DNA of 38,486 nucleotides from Malaciobacter halophilus (lineage in GTDB: Bacteria > Campylobacterota > Campylobacteria > Campylobacterales > Arcobacteraceae), in contig NZ_NXIF01000004.1 of assembly GCF_002837275.1 (NCBI RefSeq), positions 1 through 38,486 of the forward strand, written 5' to 3'. The notes below the pieces were generated by a model. It saw only the letters and a program-made list of their open reading frames with translations, did not search any database and had not been told where the DNA came from. Position numbers and translations under genes: made by a program. This document shows, one piece after another, positions 24,239 through 34,585 of this stretch (positions within the stretch are counted from its first letter, which is position 1; every line of letters starts with the position of its first letter).

Positions 24239-25264
24239 TTAGTTAAAGTCAGGTCTTGGAGTATCTAAAGTTGACTCTGGTAATTGAGGGTAAGTAATAG
24301 TTGGTTTTCTTCCTTTTAATGCTTTTAAGAAAGTTACAATCTCTTTTGCTTCACTATCAGAAATTTTAATTCCTAATTGAGTAGAACCCATCTCTTTAAC
24401 TGCTTTAGTTAATGACCAAACTTGTCCATTATGAAAATATGGTGCAGTTTCAGTAATATTTCTTAATGTAGGAGTTTTTGCCATTCCATTTTTATCACCT
24501 TTAAAATCTCCCACTTTTGCAAATGAATACTTAGCTACAGTTTCAAATGGTTGCATTGTTCCACCTAAAGCAATTCCATTGTGACAAGAAGCACAACCTT
24601 TATCAATAAATGTATTTAATCCTTTTTTCTCAGCTTTATTTAAAGCATTTGGATTTCCATTTAAGAAATCATCAAATTTTGAAGGAGTATTTAAAGTCTT
24701 TTCAAAAATTGCAATTGTTGATGTAATTTTATCAAAATCAATTTTTACATTATCACCATATGCTTTTTTGAACTCTTCAACATATTCAGGAATTGAATTA
24801 ATTCTTTTCTCAACTAATCCTTTTGGAGAAGCCATTTCTGGACCTGCTTGAACTGGACCTTGTGCTTGGTCAGCTAAGTGTTCACTTCTTCCATCCCAAA
24901 ACTGTGCATCAAAGAATACTGAGTTGTAAACTGTTGGAGAATTTAAGTGATGAGGGTTTGCAGTCCATTTATGACCAACTGCAGCAGCAACACCATCTGC
25001 ACCACCTAAACCTAAGTTGTGACATGTATTACAAGAGATAATCCCACTTTTAGAAATTCTTGGTTCGAAGTATAACTTCTTACCTAATTCCACTTTTTCA
25101 TCTGTAATTGGATCATTTTTATCATCAATTAGTTTTAATAGCTCTAATTGACTTTCAGGAATAGCTTTTAATCCACTATTTTTAGCTTTTGTTACTAAAG
25201 AACTACTTGCAAACATCATACTTGCACTTAGTGCACAGATACTTAAAGTTTTAATTAACTTCAT
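24239..25264 (-). CDS. Diheme cytochrome c peroxidase (CcpA/MauG family)
   Basis: 341 residues with a signal peptide (1-20) and two heme-c sites: CNTCH (78-82) and CASCHN (224-228). The region VAAAVGHKWTANPHHLNSPTVYNSVFFDAQFWDGR is typical of bacterial cytochrome c peroxidases, as is GMAKTPTLRNITETAPYFHNG. It reduces hydrogen peroxide in the periplasm with electrons from a c-type cytochrome. A GGGGAAG ribosome site precedes the ATG at 25264, and a PerR-box-like palindrome lies 16 bases upstream. It is transcribed alone. Confidence 0.95.
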   Translation of the reverse strand: MKLIKTLSICALSASMMFASSSLVTKAKNSGLKAIPESQLELLKLIDDKNDPITDEKVELGKKLYFEPRISKSGIISCNTCHNLGLGGADGVAAAVGHKWTANPHHLNSPTVYNSVFFDAQFWDGRSEHLADQAQGPVQAGPEMASPKGLVEKRINSIPEYVEEFKKAYGDNVKIDFDKITSTIAIFEKTLNTPSKFDDFLNGNPNALNKAEKKGLNTFIDKGCASCHNGIALGGTMQPFETVAKYSFAKVGDFKGDKNGMAKTPTLRNITETAPYFHNGQVWSLTKAVKEMGSTQLGIKISDSEAKEIVTFLKALKGRKPTITYPQLPESTLDTPRPDFN

Positions 25265-25279
25265 TGTCTTCCCCTTTAA

Positions 25280-25296
25280 ATTAAAATAATTTTAAT
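25280..25296. promoter_or_regulatory. PerR/Fur-box-like palindrome before the peroxidase gene
   Basis: ATTAAAAT-A-ATTTTAAT, a perfect 8-1-8 palindrome. It differs from the Per-box consensus TTATAAT-N-ATTATAA by one symmetric base pair. Its position 16 bases before the ATG suits repression of a peroxide-defence gene. Confidence 0.5.
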
Positions 25297-25376
25297 CATA
25301 GGATAATTTTTATTAATTGAAAATTAATTCTTATAAAAAAATGATATTATTTAGCAATTTTAAACATATTTTAAGT

Positions 25377-27518
25377 CTAATAGCTATTTTTTGCTCTTAT
25401 TTCATCTTTGCTTTCAAAAAGTTTATCATCTGTAGCTTTTAATGCTTTTATAGCTAACTTATTAGTTTTTTGTGCAATTATATTTGTGTTTTCTGCTGTT
25501 TTTGCATTCTCTTGTGTATTTCTATCTAGCTCTGACATAGTTGCATTTATCTGGGCCATTACTTCACTTTGCTCTTTAGAAGTTCTTGACACATCTTCAA
25601 CTAATAGTGTAGTTTCAGATATTTTTTCATCAAGTTTTTTAAAACCTTTTATCATTTCATTGCTTATTGTCTTTCCTTCATTAGCTTTAAGTGTTGCATT
25701 TTCAACTAAATCTTTTATCTCTTTTGCTGCTTGTGCACTTCTACTTGCCAAGTTTCGCACTTCCCCTGCTACTACTGCGAAGCCTTTTCCTGCTTCTCCT
25801 GCTGTTGCTGCTTCTACTGCTGCATTTAAGCTTAGAATATTTGTTTGAAATGCTATTTGGTCTATTACTGTTATTGCTTCATTTATATTTGTTACTGTTT
25901 TATTTATCTCATCCATAGATTCAACAGTCTTTGTAGCCATTGTTTTTCCATTTGAAGCTGCTTTTTTTGTTTCATTTGATAATTTTGACATTTTTATTGT
26001 TTGAGAAGTAGTATTTTCAATATTTGTTGTAACCTCTTCTATTGCAGCTGCTGTCTCTTCTAAACTTGCAGCTTGTTGAGTTGAGATTTTTGATAAAGCA
26101 TTTACATATTTAGTTAAAGAGTTAGAATCATTTTCTAAATATACTCCCGTTTTTCTACTATCTTTTAACATTTGAGTAATAGTATGCCCTACACTATTTA
26201 CATCTTCAGCAAGTCTTTTCATACTTCCTTGCATTTTTGAAGAATCAACAAACTTTGTATAATCATAATCTCTATAACTTCCAAGTACTCTCATAATAAT
26301 TAATATATTTTGCCTCATATTCTCTAACATTTCATTGATTACATCTTTTAATTCATTTAAGGTATCATTATTTGAACTAACTGATATTTTTTTACTTAAA
26401 TGCCCTTGCTTAATCATATTTGCTACATTTGTTGTATCGATAATAAGCTCTGACTCTTTTTTTATATTATCTTTTGTATTTTCAATATTTTCATTAATAA
26501 TCTTAGCCATACTTCCAAACTCATCATTTGAATCAATACTAATCAACTGCACATCATTATGTTGATGATTATTTAAAAAAGCAAAAAAACCGACTAATCC
26601 TTTATGAAACTTGTTTATATTTGATACAACTTGATTTGCAATATAATATGAAGAGAAAAGACATAAAACTATCATAACTGTTGCTAAAACAAAAGCAAAC
26701 ATCTTAAGTTTATTTACTTTTGATTCTGACTGCTCTAAGATTTCATTTACTGCTGTTTTTAAAATAGCTTCACTTTTTATTGCAATATTTTTCATATCTT
26801 TTAAAAGTCCTTCATTATTTGAAAGTCCTTTAATCTCTTCTGCTTTAACTAATGCTAAAAAATCTTCTCTATATTTTTTTAAACTTGAGTAAATTTGTTT
26901 TTTTTGTTCTTTTGTAATATGTGTTTTATTACTTCTTACAACAAATCTCAATTTTCTAATTGTCAGATTAAATTTATCTACATAACTCTTATCTTTTCTT
27001 AACATAAAATCTTTTTCATGTCGTCTAAGTTCAAGAAGCTTTACGTTCATAGTTTGATAACCAACCTCATCACCTATTTTTTGAACTTTATGTACAGTAT
27101 TTCTTAAACTCCCATAAAGTCCATCTTTATGATTTAATCCTATCTCTTTTTGTTTTTCAACTACTTTTTTAAAAGTTTTTTCATACTCTTTTATTACATT
27201 TAAAAAACTATCAATTTGTTTACTATTTATGGAGTTTGACTCTAATAACTCTTTTAAATTTTTTGTATGTGTAGTTAATAAACTATACTCTTTAGATAAT
27301 TCTTGAGCATATTTCATATTTAAACTATTTAAAAAATTCTTTTCATTTATTCTTAGTTTTAACATTTTTGCTTGAAGTATCTCTATGTATTGTGAAGCTC
27401 TATTAATATTACTAATATTTGAAATTGCAATAAACATAAGTGCAGTAATTAAAGTAAGTCCTACTATTGCAATTATTGTAGAGATTGAAAGTTTTAACTT
27501 AACAGAAAGGTTTTTCAT
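25377..27518 (-). CDS. Methyl-accepting chemotaxis protein
   Basis: 713 residues from the ATG at 27518, chosen because AAGGA lies five bases before it. Transmembrane segment about 9-31, a helical periplasmic sensor of about 250 residues ([10 protein letters not shown] and [10 protein letters not shown], as in the HBM/four-helix type), a second transmembrane segment about 275-298, linker repeats, and a signalling tip with [44 protein letters not shown], the conserved hairpin that contacts CheA/CheW. No tail pentapeptide for CheR. Ligand not known. Confidence 0.93.
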   Translation of the reverse strand: MKNLSVKLKLSISTIIAIVGLTLITALMFIAISNISNINRASQYIEILQAKMLKLRINEKNFLNSLNMKYAQELSKEYSLLTTHTKNLKELLESNSINSKQIDSFLNVIKEYEKTFKKVVEKQKEIGLNHKDGLYGSLRNTVHKVQKIGDEVGYQTMNVKLLELRRHEKDFMLRKDKSYVDKFNLTIRKLRFVVRSNKTHITKEQKKQIYSSLKKYREDFLALVKAEEIKGLSNNEGLLKDMKNIAIKSEAILKTAVNEILEQSESKVNKLKMFAFVLATVMIVLCLFSSYYIANQVVSNINKFHKGLVGFFAFLNNHQHNDVQLISIDSNDEFGSMAKIINENIENTKDNIKKESELIIDTTNVANMIKQGHLSKKISVSSNNDTLNELKDVINEMLENMRQNILIIMRVLGSYRDYDYTKFVDSSKMQGSMKRLAEDVNSVGHTITQMLKDSRKTGVYLENDSNSLTKYVNALSKISTQQAASLEETAAAIEEVTTNIENTTSQTIKMSKLSNETKKAASNGKTMATKTVESMDEINKTVTNINEAITVIDQIAFQTNILSLNAAVEAATAGEAGKGFAVVAGEVRNLASRSAQAAKEIKDLVENATLKANEGKTISNEMIKGFKKLDEKISETTLLVEDVSRTSKEQSEVMAQINATMSELDRNTQENAKTAENTNIIAQKTNKLAIKALKATDDKLFESKDEIRAKNSY

Positions 27519-27650
27519 CTTGTTCCTTGACATTAATATTTGCAGATTTTGCCAAAATAATGTTACAAGTCGGTTACAAAATATATAAACCTTCCGTAAA
27601 TAGGTATTTTAAAATATCACCCCATAAATAAATAATAATTTAATAACAAA

Positions 27651-28226
27651 CTATAAAAAGTGTCCAAAATACTCTTTTTTTGTATTTAAATAGTTCTCAT
27701 TGTATCTATTTGATTTAGTGATAGCTGGAATTCTTTGGCTTATTTCAATACCTAAAGATTCAACATATTCTATCTTTTTTGGATTATTTGTAATTAGTTT
27801 TATACTTTCTATTCCTAAATCTTTAAATATAAATTCAACGACACTATAATCTCTTTCATCTTCTTTAAAACCAAGTTCTAAATTAGCTTGTATAGTATCT
27901 CTTCCTTTATCTTGAAGAGCGTATGCATTTACTTTATTTAAAAGACCAATATTTCTTCCTTCTTGCCTATGGTAAATAATCAATCCACCATGTTCACTTA
28001 TAAACTTCAAGGCTAAATCAAGTTGACTTTGACAATCACATTTTAAACTACCTAAAGTATCTCCTGTTAGGCACTCTGAGTGAATTCTTACATAAGGAGA
28101 TTTTAGCTCATTAAAATCTTCTGACATAATTGCTAAATGCTCTTGATTGCCTTGTTTGTATGCTTTTATTTTAAACTTACCATGCTTACTTGGTAAGTTT
28201 GCTATATTTGATGTTTGAATTTTCAT
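27651..28226 (-). CDS. ribA: GTP cyclohydrolase II
   Basis: 191 residues, the usual length for a stand-alone RibA. Zinc ligands C52, C63 and C65 are in IHSECLTGDTLGSLKCDC, followed by IIYHRQEGRNIGLLNKVNAYALQDKGRDTIQAN with the catalytic Asp/Arg region. It opens GTP to start riboflavin synthesis. I start it at ATG 28226, since the longer frame from 28292 adds only a basic, non-conserved tail. A TGCAACT-A-AGTTGCA palindrome lies about 60 bases upstream. Confidence 0.94.
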   Translation of the reverse strand: MKIQTSNIANLPSKHGKFKIKAYKQGNQEHLAIMSEDFNELKSPYVRIHSECLTGDTLGSLKCDCQSQLDLALKFISEHGGLIIYHRQEGRNIGLLNKVNAYALQDKGRDTIQANLELGFKEDERDYSVVEFIFKDLGIESIKLITNNPKKIEYVESLGIEISQRIPAITKSNRYNENYLNTKKEYFGHFL

Positions 28227-28287
28227 AATAACTTCTTTGTATATATATAATTTATATTTTTTGAAATTATATAACTTTTTTCTTAAG

Positions 28288-28302
28288 TGCAACTAAGTTG
28301 CA
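28288..28302. promoter_or_regulatory. Palindrome in the ribA / SHOCT divergent gap
   Basis: TGCAACT-A-AGTTGCA, a perfect 7-1-7 palindrome about midway between the two divergent starts. It could be an operator; no FMN riboswitch-like sequence was seen. Confidence 0.3.
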
Positions 28303-28399
28303 TAATTAATATTTTATTCTTTAGTTTGCTATTTTGTGCTATTATATAAGAAATAAGCAAATATAAAATAACTTTTATATGATAATAAAGGAGATAGTT

Positions 28400-28603
28400 A
28401 TGTATGCACATGGATTTATGCATCAAGGTTTTTATTTAGTGATTTTTATCATTTTTTTACTTATTTTTATACCAATATTTTCTAAAAAAAGAAAAAATAA
28501 AGAGAAAAATCTAGACATAATAAAAAAAAGATATGCAAAAGGTGAGATTAATAAACAAGAGTATGAAGAGCTAAAAAAAGAGCTTTCAAGTTATAAAAAG
28601 TAA
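28400..28603 (+). CDS. Small membrane protein with C-terminal SHOCT domain
   Basis: 67 residues: a short N-terminus MYAHGFMHQG, one transmembrane helix (about 11-28), a basic linker KKRKNKEK and a SHOCT motif LDIIKKRYAKGEINKQEYEELKKEL. AAAGGAG before the ATG at 28400 decides the start over the longer frame from 28379. SHOCT modules are short helices often found on membrane or secreted proteins; function unknown. Convergent with dbpA. Confidence 0.8.
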   Translation: MYAHGFMHQGFYLVIFIIFLLIFIPIFSKKRKNKEKNLDIIKKRYAKGEINKQEYEELKKELSSYKK

Positions 28604-28621
28604 TTACCTTTTATAAACTTG
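28587..28621. terminator. Bidirectional hairpin between SHOCT gene and dbpA
   Basis: CAAGTTATAAAAAG (28587-28600), loop TAATTA, CCTTTTATAAACTTG (28607-28621), with one bulge. It covers both stop codons. Confidence 0.55.
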
Positions 28622-30016
28622 ATACTTTTTGCCTTTTATTTTATTTCTATTTAACTCTTTTAAAGCTTGTAATTCAAACTCTTTTTTTACAGCAACATAA
28701 GAGTGAAAAGTAAAAATATCTATATCTGCAATATCTTCACTTTTTAATCCTGCTTGATTTATCAAAGCACCAACTATATCTCCAGCTCTTAATTTCTGCT
28801 TTTTTCCACCATTAATATATAAAGTTCTATATTTTGCTTGTAAATTAAAAGATAAATCATCTTTTAAACTTTGTATATCTTTAAACTCTATATCATCATA
28901 AATCTCTTTTATATCTTCAACTATATGTATAGATTGTTCATCATATAAAGTAACTGCTACTCCTATATTTTGTGCTCTTGCAGTTCTACCAATTCTATGA
29001 GTATGTACCTTTTCATCTTTTGCTACATCATAATTTATAACCAAATCAATATTATCAATATTTAATCCTCTTGAAGCTACATCTGTTGCAATCATAATAG
29101 GATAGGATTTATTTGAGAATAAAACTAAGGTTTCATCTCTTTGTTTTTGGTCCAAATCACTATTTAAAACAACACAATCAAAACCTAAATCAAAAATATC
29201 ATCTGCTAAGTGTTCACAAGTGACTTTTCTATTGCAAAATATCAATACAGAGTTTGCTTTTGAAGAAGATATAATAGAAGGTATTAGTGCTGTTTTTGAA
29301 GCTTCATTTACCTTATAAAAGATTTGATTGATTTTTTGTTTTTTGTGTACATCATCATCTTCTATAAAAATATTTTTATGCAAAATATTATCTGCTAAAT
29401 TTTTAATATTATCTTCATAAGTTGCTGAAAAAAGAGCTGTTTGTTTACTTTTTGGTAAAGCCTTAAATATAGAAATCACATCCTCATAAAAGCCCATATC
29501 TAACATTTTATCTGCTTCATCTAAAACTAAATAGTTTATATTTTCTAATTGGATATTATTTTCACTAATATGTTTTAAAACCCTTCCTGGTGTTGCTACA
29601 ATAATATGAGCTTTATGCCTTAAAGAAGCAACTTGAGGTTTATAAGGAACTCCTCCACATAAAGTTAATACTTTAACATTGTGAATATGCCTACAAACTT
29701 TTTTTATCTCTTGTGCAACTTGATTTGCCAACTCTCTTGTTGGACAAATAACCATAGATTGAATTGTAAATCTTTTAACTTCTAATTTCTCAACTAAAGG
29801 AATAGTAAAAGCAATAGTTTTACCGCTTCCTGTTTTTGCTTGTGCAATTAAGTCACTTTTATCAAGTAATAAAGGAATAGTTTTTGCTTGAATAGAAGTC
29901 ATTTTTTTAAACCCTAAAGAGTTTAAATTTTTTAAAAGTTCTTCTGAAATTTTCAAAGAATCAAATGTTAAAATAGTAATACCTTTTTTTTGTTTAATTA
30001 TATCATAACTATACAA
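28604..30016 (-). CDS. dbpA: DEAD-box RNA helicase, DbpA type
   Basis: About 470 residues. Helicase motifs in order: [10 protein letters not shown] (I), PTRELANQ (Ia), VATPGR (Ib), [10 protein letters not shown] (II), LFSATY (III), [11 protein letters not shown] (V), HRIGRTARA (VI). The C-terminal domain (about 398-470, [17 protein letters not shown]... [10 protein letters not shown]) is the DbpA RNA-binding module that recognises 23S rRNA hairpin 92. It should act in large-subunit assembly. The 5' end is uncertain: the track start is a TTG at 30016, but conserved residues begin at [11 protein letters not shown], and an AAAAGG with good spacing to an ATT codon lies further in; see findings. 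Confidence 0.93.
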   Translation of the reverse strand: MYSYDIIKQKKGITILTFDSLKISEELLKNLNSLGFKKMTSIQAKTIPLLLDKSDLIAQAKTGSGKTIAFTIPLVEKLEVKRFTIQSMVICPTRELANQVAQEIKKVCRHIHNVKVLTLCGGVPYKPQVASLRHKAHIIVATPGRVLKHISENNIQLENINYLVLDEADKMLDMGFYEDVISIFKALPKSKQTALFSATYEDNIKNLADNILHKNIFIEDDDVHKKQKINQIFYKVNEASKTALIPSIISSSKANSVLIFCNRKVTCEHLADDIFDLGFDCVVLNSDLDQKQRDETLVLFSNKSYPIMIATDVASRGLNIDNIDLVINYDVAKDEKVHTHRIGRTARAQNIGVAVTLYDEQSIHIVEDIKEIYDDIEFKDIQSLKDDLSFNLQAKYRTLYINGGKKQKLRAGDIVGALINQAGLKSEDIADIDIFTFHSYVAVKKEFELQALKELNRNKIKGKKYQVYKR

Positions 30017-30058
30017 AATACCTAAAAAGTATTTTAAAAAGCAATTAAGCTTATATAC

Positions 30059-30064
30059 TATAAT
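30059..30064 (+). promoter_or_regulatory. -10 box of the NIT-domain MCP
   Basis: TATAAT, 62 bases before the ATG at 30126. A strong AAAGGGG ribosome site (about 30115-30120) precedes the start. Confidence 0.4.
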
Positions 30065-30125
30065 CTTTATTAATTATAAAAGTTGGCAAAGGCTAGAAAA
30101 TAAAAGTGTTAAAAAAGGGGTTAAA

Positions 30126-32480
30126 ATGCTTTCAAAATTGTCTATTAAACAAAAACTTATTTTAATAATGTCCATACCTTTATGTGTAGTAATACTCCTA
30201 GCAGCAAAGTTAGGATATGACTCATATAAATATAGTGATAATCTTAAGCAGTTAGATAAAGTGATTATTCTTTCTACTAAAATTGGTGCATTAGTACATG
30301 AAACACAAAAAGAAAGAGGTATGACAGCTGGTTATTTGGGTAGTAAAGGAACAAAATTTCAAAATAAACTTCCAAATCAAAGAGATTTAACAGATACTAG
30401 AATAGATGAAATAAAAAACTATTTATCATCATTTGATAAGAATAGATACTCACAAGAGTTTATTACAAACTTAGATAGTAGTTTAAACAGTCTTACTAAA
30501 CTATCAAATATCAGAACAAAAGTTACTAATTTAGATATAAAAACATCTGATGCAATTGGATATTATACAAATACAAATAGTATGCTTTTAAACACTATAA
30601 GTAGTATTACAAAACTATCTAGTAATGCAAAAGTATCCCAAGATTTAATTGCATATATGAGTTTTTTACTTTCAAAAGAGAGAGCAGGAATTGAAAGAGC
30701 AGTTGGTACAAATACTTTTGCAAGGGATAATTTTGGACCAGGAATGAAAGCTAAATTTTATAATTTAATAGCAGCTCAAAACTCATATATGGATTCATTT
30801 TTAAAAGTTTCTGACACACTTGGAAAAGATTTTTATAATGAAACTGTTAGTGGAAATGCTGTTGAAGAAGTAAATAGAATGAGAAAAATAGCACTTTATA
30901 GTGGAAAAGATTCAAATTTTGAAGTTGATGCCTCATACTGGTTTGATACAATTACTAAAAAAATCAACCTTTTAAAAAAAGTTGAAAACTTTTTAGCAGA
31001 ACACTTAATAGAAACTATTGAAAAAGAGATGAATGATGCAACTTATGAAATGATACTTTTTGGTATTTTAAGTGCAATTGGTGTAGCTTTAACTTTAATT
31101 TTAGCACGTACTATTGCATTTACAATTTTACTTGATGTTGATTTAGTAAAAAAAGGCTTAACAGACTTCTTTGCTTTTATTAACTTCGAAAAAGAAGATA
31201 TTAATCTTGAAGTTGTTGACTCAAAAGACGAATTGGGAATGATGTCTAAACTTATTAATGAAAATATAAATAAAACTAAACAAAATATTCAAGCGGATAA
31301 AAGATTAATTGCAAATACAATAGAAGTTGCAAATAAGATTAATAAAGGTCATTTAGATACTAGAATTTCACAAGATTCAAATAATCCTGCGCTTAGTGAA
31401 TTAAAAGATATTATTAATCAAATGCTTGATACTTTAAATGCAAACTTTAAAAATATCATGACTGTTTTAAACTCTTATTCTAAGTTAGATTTTAGACCTA
31501 AGCTTGAAGATAATGACCTTGAAGGAGTAATAAAAGAGTTAGAAGATGATGTTAATATCTTAAGAGATGTTATAACAGAAACTTTAATAGAAAATAAAAG
31601 AAGTGGTTTAATTTTAAGTCAAAGTGCAAATACCCTTACACAAAATATGGACCAAATTGCAAATGCTGCAAATAGTCAAGCAGCTTCACTTGAAGAAACG
31701 GCTGCAAGTTTAGAACAGATAACTTCAAATATTAAAAATAATACAGAAACAACTGTTCAAATGGCAAACTATGGAGAGAAAGTAAAACACTCTGTATCTT
31801 CAGGTAGAGATTTAGCAAATAGTACTGCAAGCTCAATGGAAGATATAAACAATCAAACAACAGCTATTACTGAAGCAATTACAGTAATTGACCAAATAGC
31901 CTTTCAAACAAATATCTTAAGTTTAAATGCAGCAGTAGAAGCTTCAACTGCAGGAGAAGCAGGTAAAGGTTTTGCTGTTGTTGCTCAAGAGGTTAGAAAT
32001 CTTGCAAATAGAAGTGCTGAAGCAGCTAAGCAAATCAAAGATTTAGTTGAACATGCTCAAGAAAAAACAAAATATGGTAAAAATATTGCAGATAACATGA
32101 TAAAAGGTTATGAAGAGTTAAATGACAATATTACAAAAACATTAGACTTAATAGATAATGTAACAATTGCAAGTAAAGAGCAATCATCAGGAATGGTACA
32201 AATTAATGATGCGGTAAATAACTTAGATAAAATTACACAAGAAAATGCACAAAATGCTTCACAAGCAGATATTATTGCTAAAAAAACTCTTGATATTTCA
32301 AATATGATTATAGAGCATGCAGATGCAAAAGAGTTTGATGGTAAAAATAGCATAAAAATAAGAGAAAAAAGTGTTAATTTAGATTATCAAGGTGAAGAAA
32401 AAAGAGAAGTTGAAAGAAAAATAAGAAAAGAGAATAAATTTGTAGATAATACTTCAAATGATGATTGGGAGAGTTTTTAA
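30126..32480 (+). CDS. Chemoreceptor with NIT (nitrate/nitrite-sensing) domain
   Basis: 784 residues. Transmembrane segment about 12-28, then an all-helical periplasmic domain with two family signatures, [18 protein letters not shown] near residue 57 and [12 protein letters not shown] near 181, the NIT domain pattern. A second transmembrane segment lies about 308-332. The cytoplasmic tip has [50 protein letters not shown]-type sequence. It ends DDWESF, close to the NWETF/NWESF pentapeptide that tethers CheR and CheB. NIT domains are often linked to nitrate or nitrite; the real ligand is inferred only. A hairpin covers its 3' end. Confidence 0.92.
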   Translation: MLSKLSIKQKLILIMSIPLCVVILLAAKLGYDSYKYSDNLKQLDKVIILSTKIGALVHETQKERGMTAGYLGSKGTKFQNKLPNQRDLTDTRIDEIKNYLSSFDKNRYSQEFITNLDSSLNSLTKLSNIRTKVTNLDIKTSDAIGYYTNTNSMLLNTISSITKLSSNAKVSQDLIAYMSFLLSKERAGIERAVGTNTFARDNFGPGMKAKFYNLIAAQNSYMDSFLKVSDTLGKDFYNETVSGNAVEEVNRMRKIALYSGKDSNFEVDASYWFDTITKKINLLKKVENFLAEHLIETIEKEMNDATYEMILFGILSAIGVALTLILARTIAFTILLDVDLVKKGLTDFFAFINFEKEDINLEVVDSKDELGMMSKLINENINKTKQNIQADKRLIANTIEVANKINKGHLDTRISQDSNNPALSELKDIINQMLDTLNANFKNIMTVLNSYSKLDFRPKLEDNDLEGVIKELEDDVNILRDVITETLIENKRSGLILSQSANTLTQNMDQIANAANSQAASLEETAASLEQITSNIKNNTETTVQMANYGEKVKHSVSSGRDLANSTASSMEDINNQTTAITEAITVIDQIAFQTNILSLNAAVEASTAGEAGKGFAVVAQEVRNLANRSAEAAKQIKDLVEHAQEKTKYGKNIADNMIKGYEELNDNITKTLDLIDNVTIASKEQSSGMVQINDAVNNLDKITQENAQNASQADIIAKKTLDISNMIIEHADAKEFDGKNSIKIREKSVNLDYQGEEKREVERKIRKENKFVDNTSNDDWESF

Positions 32481-32492
32481 ACTCACCCAATC
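32463..32492. terminator. Bidirectional hairpin between the NIT-MCP and tex
   Basis: GATTGGG (32463-32469) pairs with CCCAATC (32486-32492) and GAGTT with AACTC inside, with one A-A mismatch. It overlaps the last codons of both convergent genes. Confidence 0.65.
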
Positions 32493-34585
32493 AATTTTAA
32501 TGCAACTTTAGCTCTTTTTATATCAATATCAATTACTTCTACTCTTGGTAAATATTGATTTATAGATAGTATCTGCATTGGATGGTTGATTCGTTTTTCA
32601 CTCATCTTAGAAATATGTATCATTGCATCATTTTTTAATCCAACATCAACAAAAGCTCCAAAATCAGTTAGATTTCGTACCACACCACTTAATTCATCCC
32701 CTACTTTTAAAGACTCAAGGGTAACTTCATCATCTCTAAATACAGTTTGAGGTAACTCTTCTCTTATATCATACCCAGGTTTTAATAATTCATTTATTAC
32801 ATCAGTACAAACTGTTTTTGTAATATTAAACTTTTTACAAATTTCATCTATATTTATATTTTGTAAATCTTTATATTTTAAAAGTCTATTAGCAAGTTCA
32901 TAATTTTCTGGATGAACAGCAGTATTATCTAAAATTGAAAGACCATCTTTTATTCTTAAAAATCCCACTGCTTGTTCATAAACCTTTGCACCTATTTTAT
33001 TTACTTTTAATAATTCACTTTTAGTTTTGAAGTTTCCATTTTTTTGTCTATATTCAACTATATTTAAAGCAAGTTTTTGAGATATTCCTGAAACAAAAGA
33101 CAGCAGTTTATAAGAAGCCGAATTTAAATCTACTCCTACTTTATTTACTAAATCTTCAGTTATTTCATTTAATTTTTTTTCTAATTTTGTTTGATTTACA
33201 TCATGTTGATATTGCCCTACTCCAAGTGATTTTGCATCAATTTTTACAAGAGCAGATAAAGGATCTCTTAATCTACTAGCAATAGAGATTGCACCCCTTG
33301 TTGTAACATCTAAATTAGGATATTCAACTGTTGCGATTTTTGAAGCAGAATAAACAGATGCTCCAATCTCACTTACAACTGCAAACTTTAAATCTAAACT
33401 ATTTTGTTTTATAAGTTTTGCAAAAAAGCTAGCTGTTTCATTAGATGCTGTCCCATTTCCTATAGCTACTGCATCTATTTTATACTTTTTAATTAATTCA
33501 AGAACTATTTTACTTGAAGTTAAAAAATCCTCTTTTGGCTTAGTAGGATAAATTACACTTGAATCTAAATAGTTTGCATTTTCATCAATTACAGCTAATT
33601 TACAACCTGTTTTATATCCAGGGTCAACTCCCAAAATTGTTCTGTTTACAACAGGAGGTGTAATTAATAATTGATACAAATTTTTCCCAAAAAGATTAAT
33701 AGCTTCATTACTAGCTTTCTCTTTTATATTGGTTAATAACTCTCTTTTTAAACTAGGAAGAAGTAACCTTTTTAATCCATCTACTATACCTTCAAGTAGA
33801 TAAACACTTGAACTGTTTGCACCTTTAGGAATTTTATATTTTCTAATATTATCTATTATCTTTTCTTCATCAATATTTACTTTAATACTAAGCTGTTTTT
33901 CATTTACTGCTCTATTTATTGCTAAAAATCTATGAGAAGGAATAAATTTTGCTTTTTGAGAAAACTCTTCATAATTTTTAAAAACTCCTTCTTTTTCAAA
34001 CTCTTTTGTAGGTTTTGTTTCAATAATTGCATGATTTTCTAAAAGTGTTCTAACAATCTGTTTTGAACGAATATCATCTGCATATCTTTGAGCAATAATA
34101 TCTTTAGCTCCTAAAATAGCTTCATCTTCAGTTTTTATATTTTTATTTAAAAAACTATTTGCTTTAGAATAAATCTGCTCTTTTGTATATTTTACACATG
34201 AAATAATATTTGCTAAACCTTCTAAATTATTATCAATTGCTTTTTGTGTTCTTGAACTTTTTGCTGTTTTAAAACTTGAATAAATATCATCCAATTCAAC
34301 TAAAGTTGAAGCTTCATCAATTGAACTTTCAAGTTTAGATGTTAATAACTCTTTTTGAATAAGCTTTTGTTTTATTTGTTCTTTTTTTTCAAGAACTTTT
34401 TTACTATATTCATAAATATCATTAAACTCTCTTAATACTTCATCACTTGCACTTCCTGTTAAATCCTTTCTATATCTAGCAATAAAAGGAATTGTACAAC
34501 CTTGTTCAAAAAGATTTAAAATATTTTCTATGTATTCTTGTTTTAAATTAGTCTTATGTTTTAATGTTTTTATTAATCTATTCAA
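32483..34585 (-). CDS. tex: Tex-family RNA-binding transcription accessory protein
   Basis: 700 residues in the usual Tex order: N-terminal helical domain (QGCTIPFIARYRKDLTG near 28), YqgF/RNase H-like domain (GVDPGYKTGCKLAVIDENA near 320), helix-hairpin-helix (SGISQKLALNIVEYR and NKIGAKVYEQAVGFLRI, about 495-550), and C-terminal S1 domain (GDELSGVVRNLTDFGAFVDVG, about 630-700). It uses a TTG start at 34585 that overlaps the stop of the LysE-family gene (TTGA), so translation is coupled. Confidence 0.95.
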   Translation of the reverse strand: MNRLIKTLKHKTNLKQEYIENILNLFEQGCTIPFIARYRKDLTGSASDEVLREFNDIYEYSKKVLEKKEQIKQKLIQKELLTSKLESSIDEASTLVELDDIYSSFKTAKSSRTQKAIDNNLEGLANIISCVKYTKEQIYSKANSFLNKNIKTEDEAILGAKDIIAQRYADDIRSKQIVRTLLENHAIIETKPTKEFEKEGVFKNYEEFSQKAKFIPSHRFLAINRAVNEKQLSIKVNIDEEKIIDNIRKYKIPKGANSSSVYLLEGIVDGLKRLLLPSLKRELLTNIKEKASNEAINLFGKNLYQLLITPPVVNRTILGVDPGYKTGCKLAVIDENANYLDSSVIYPTKPKEDFLTSSKIVLELIKKYKIDAVAIGNGTASNETASFFAKLIKQNSLDLKFAVVSEIGASVYSASKIATVEYPNLDVTTRGAISIASRLRDPLSALVKIDAKSLGVGQYQHDVNQTKLEKKLNEITEDLVNKVGVDLNSASYKLLSFVSGISQKLALNIVEYRQKNGNFKTKSELLKVNKIGAKVYEQAVGFLRIKDGLSILDNTAVHPENYELANRLLKYKDLQNINIDEICKKFNITKTVCTDVINELLKPGYDIREELPQTVFRDDEVTLESLKVGDELSGVVRNLTDFGAFVDVGLKNDAMIHISKMSEKRINHPMQILSINQYLPRVEVIDIDIKRAKVALKLIG

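Noticed and set aside
25408-25918. Overlapping plus-strand frames rich in Leu and Ser opposite the MCP
   Set aside because: Repetitive composition mirrors the conserved signalling tip on the other strand; no ribosome site or family match.
27540-27570. Sigma-54-like TTGGC...TGCA upstream of the MCP
   Set aside because: Only 8 bases separate GG and GC instead of 10, so it does not fit sigma-54.
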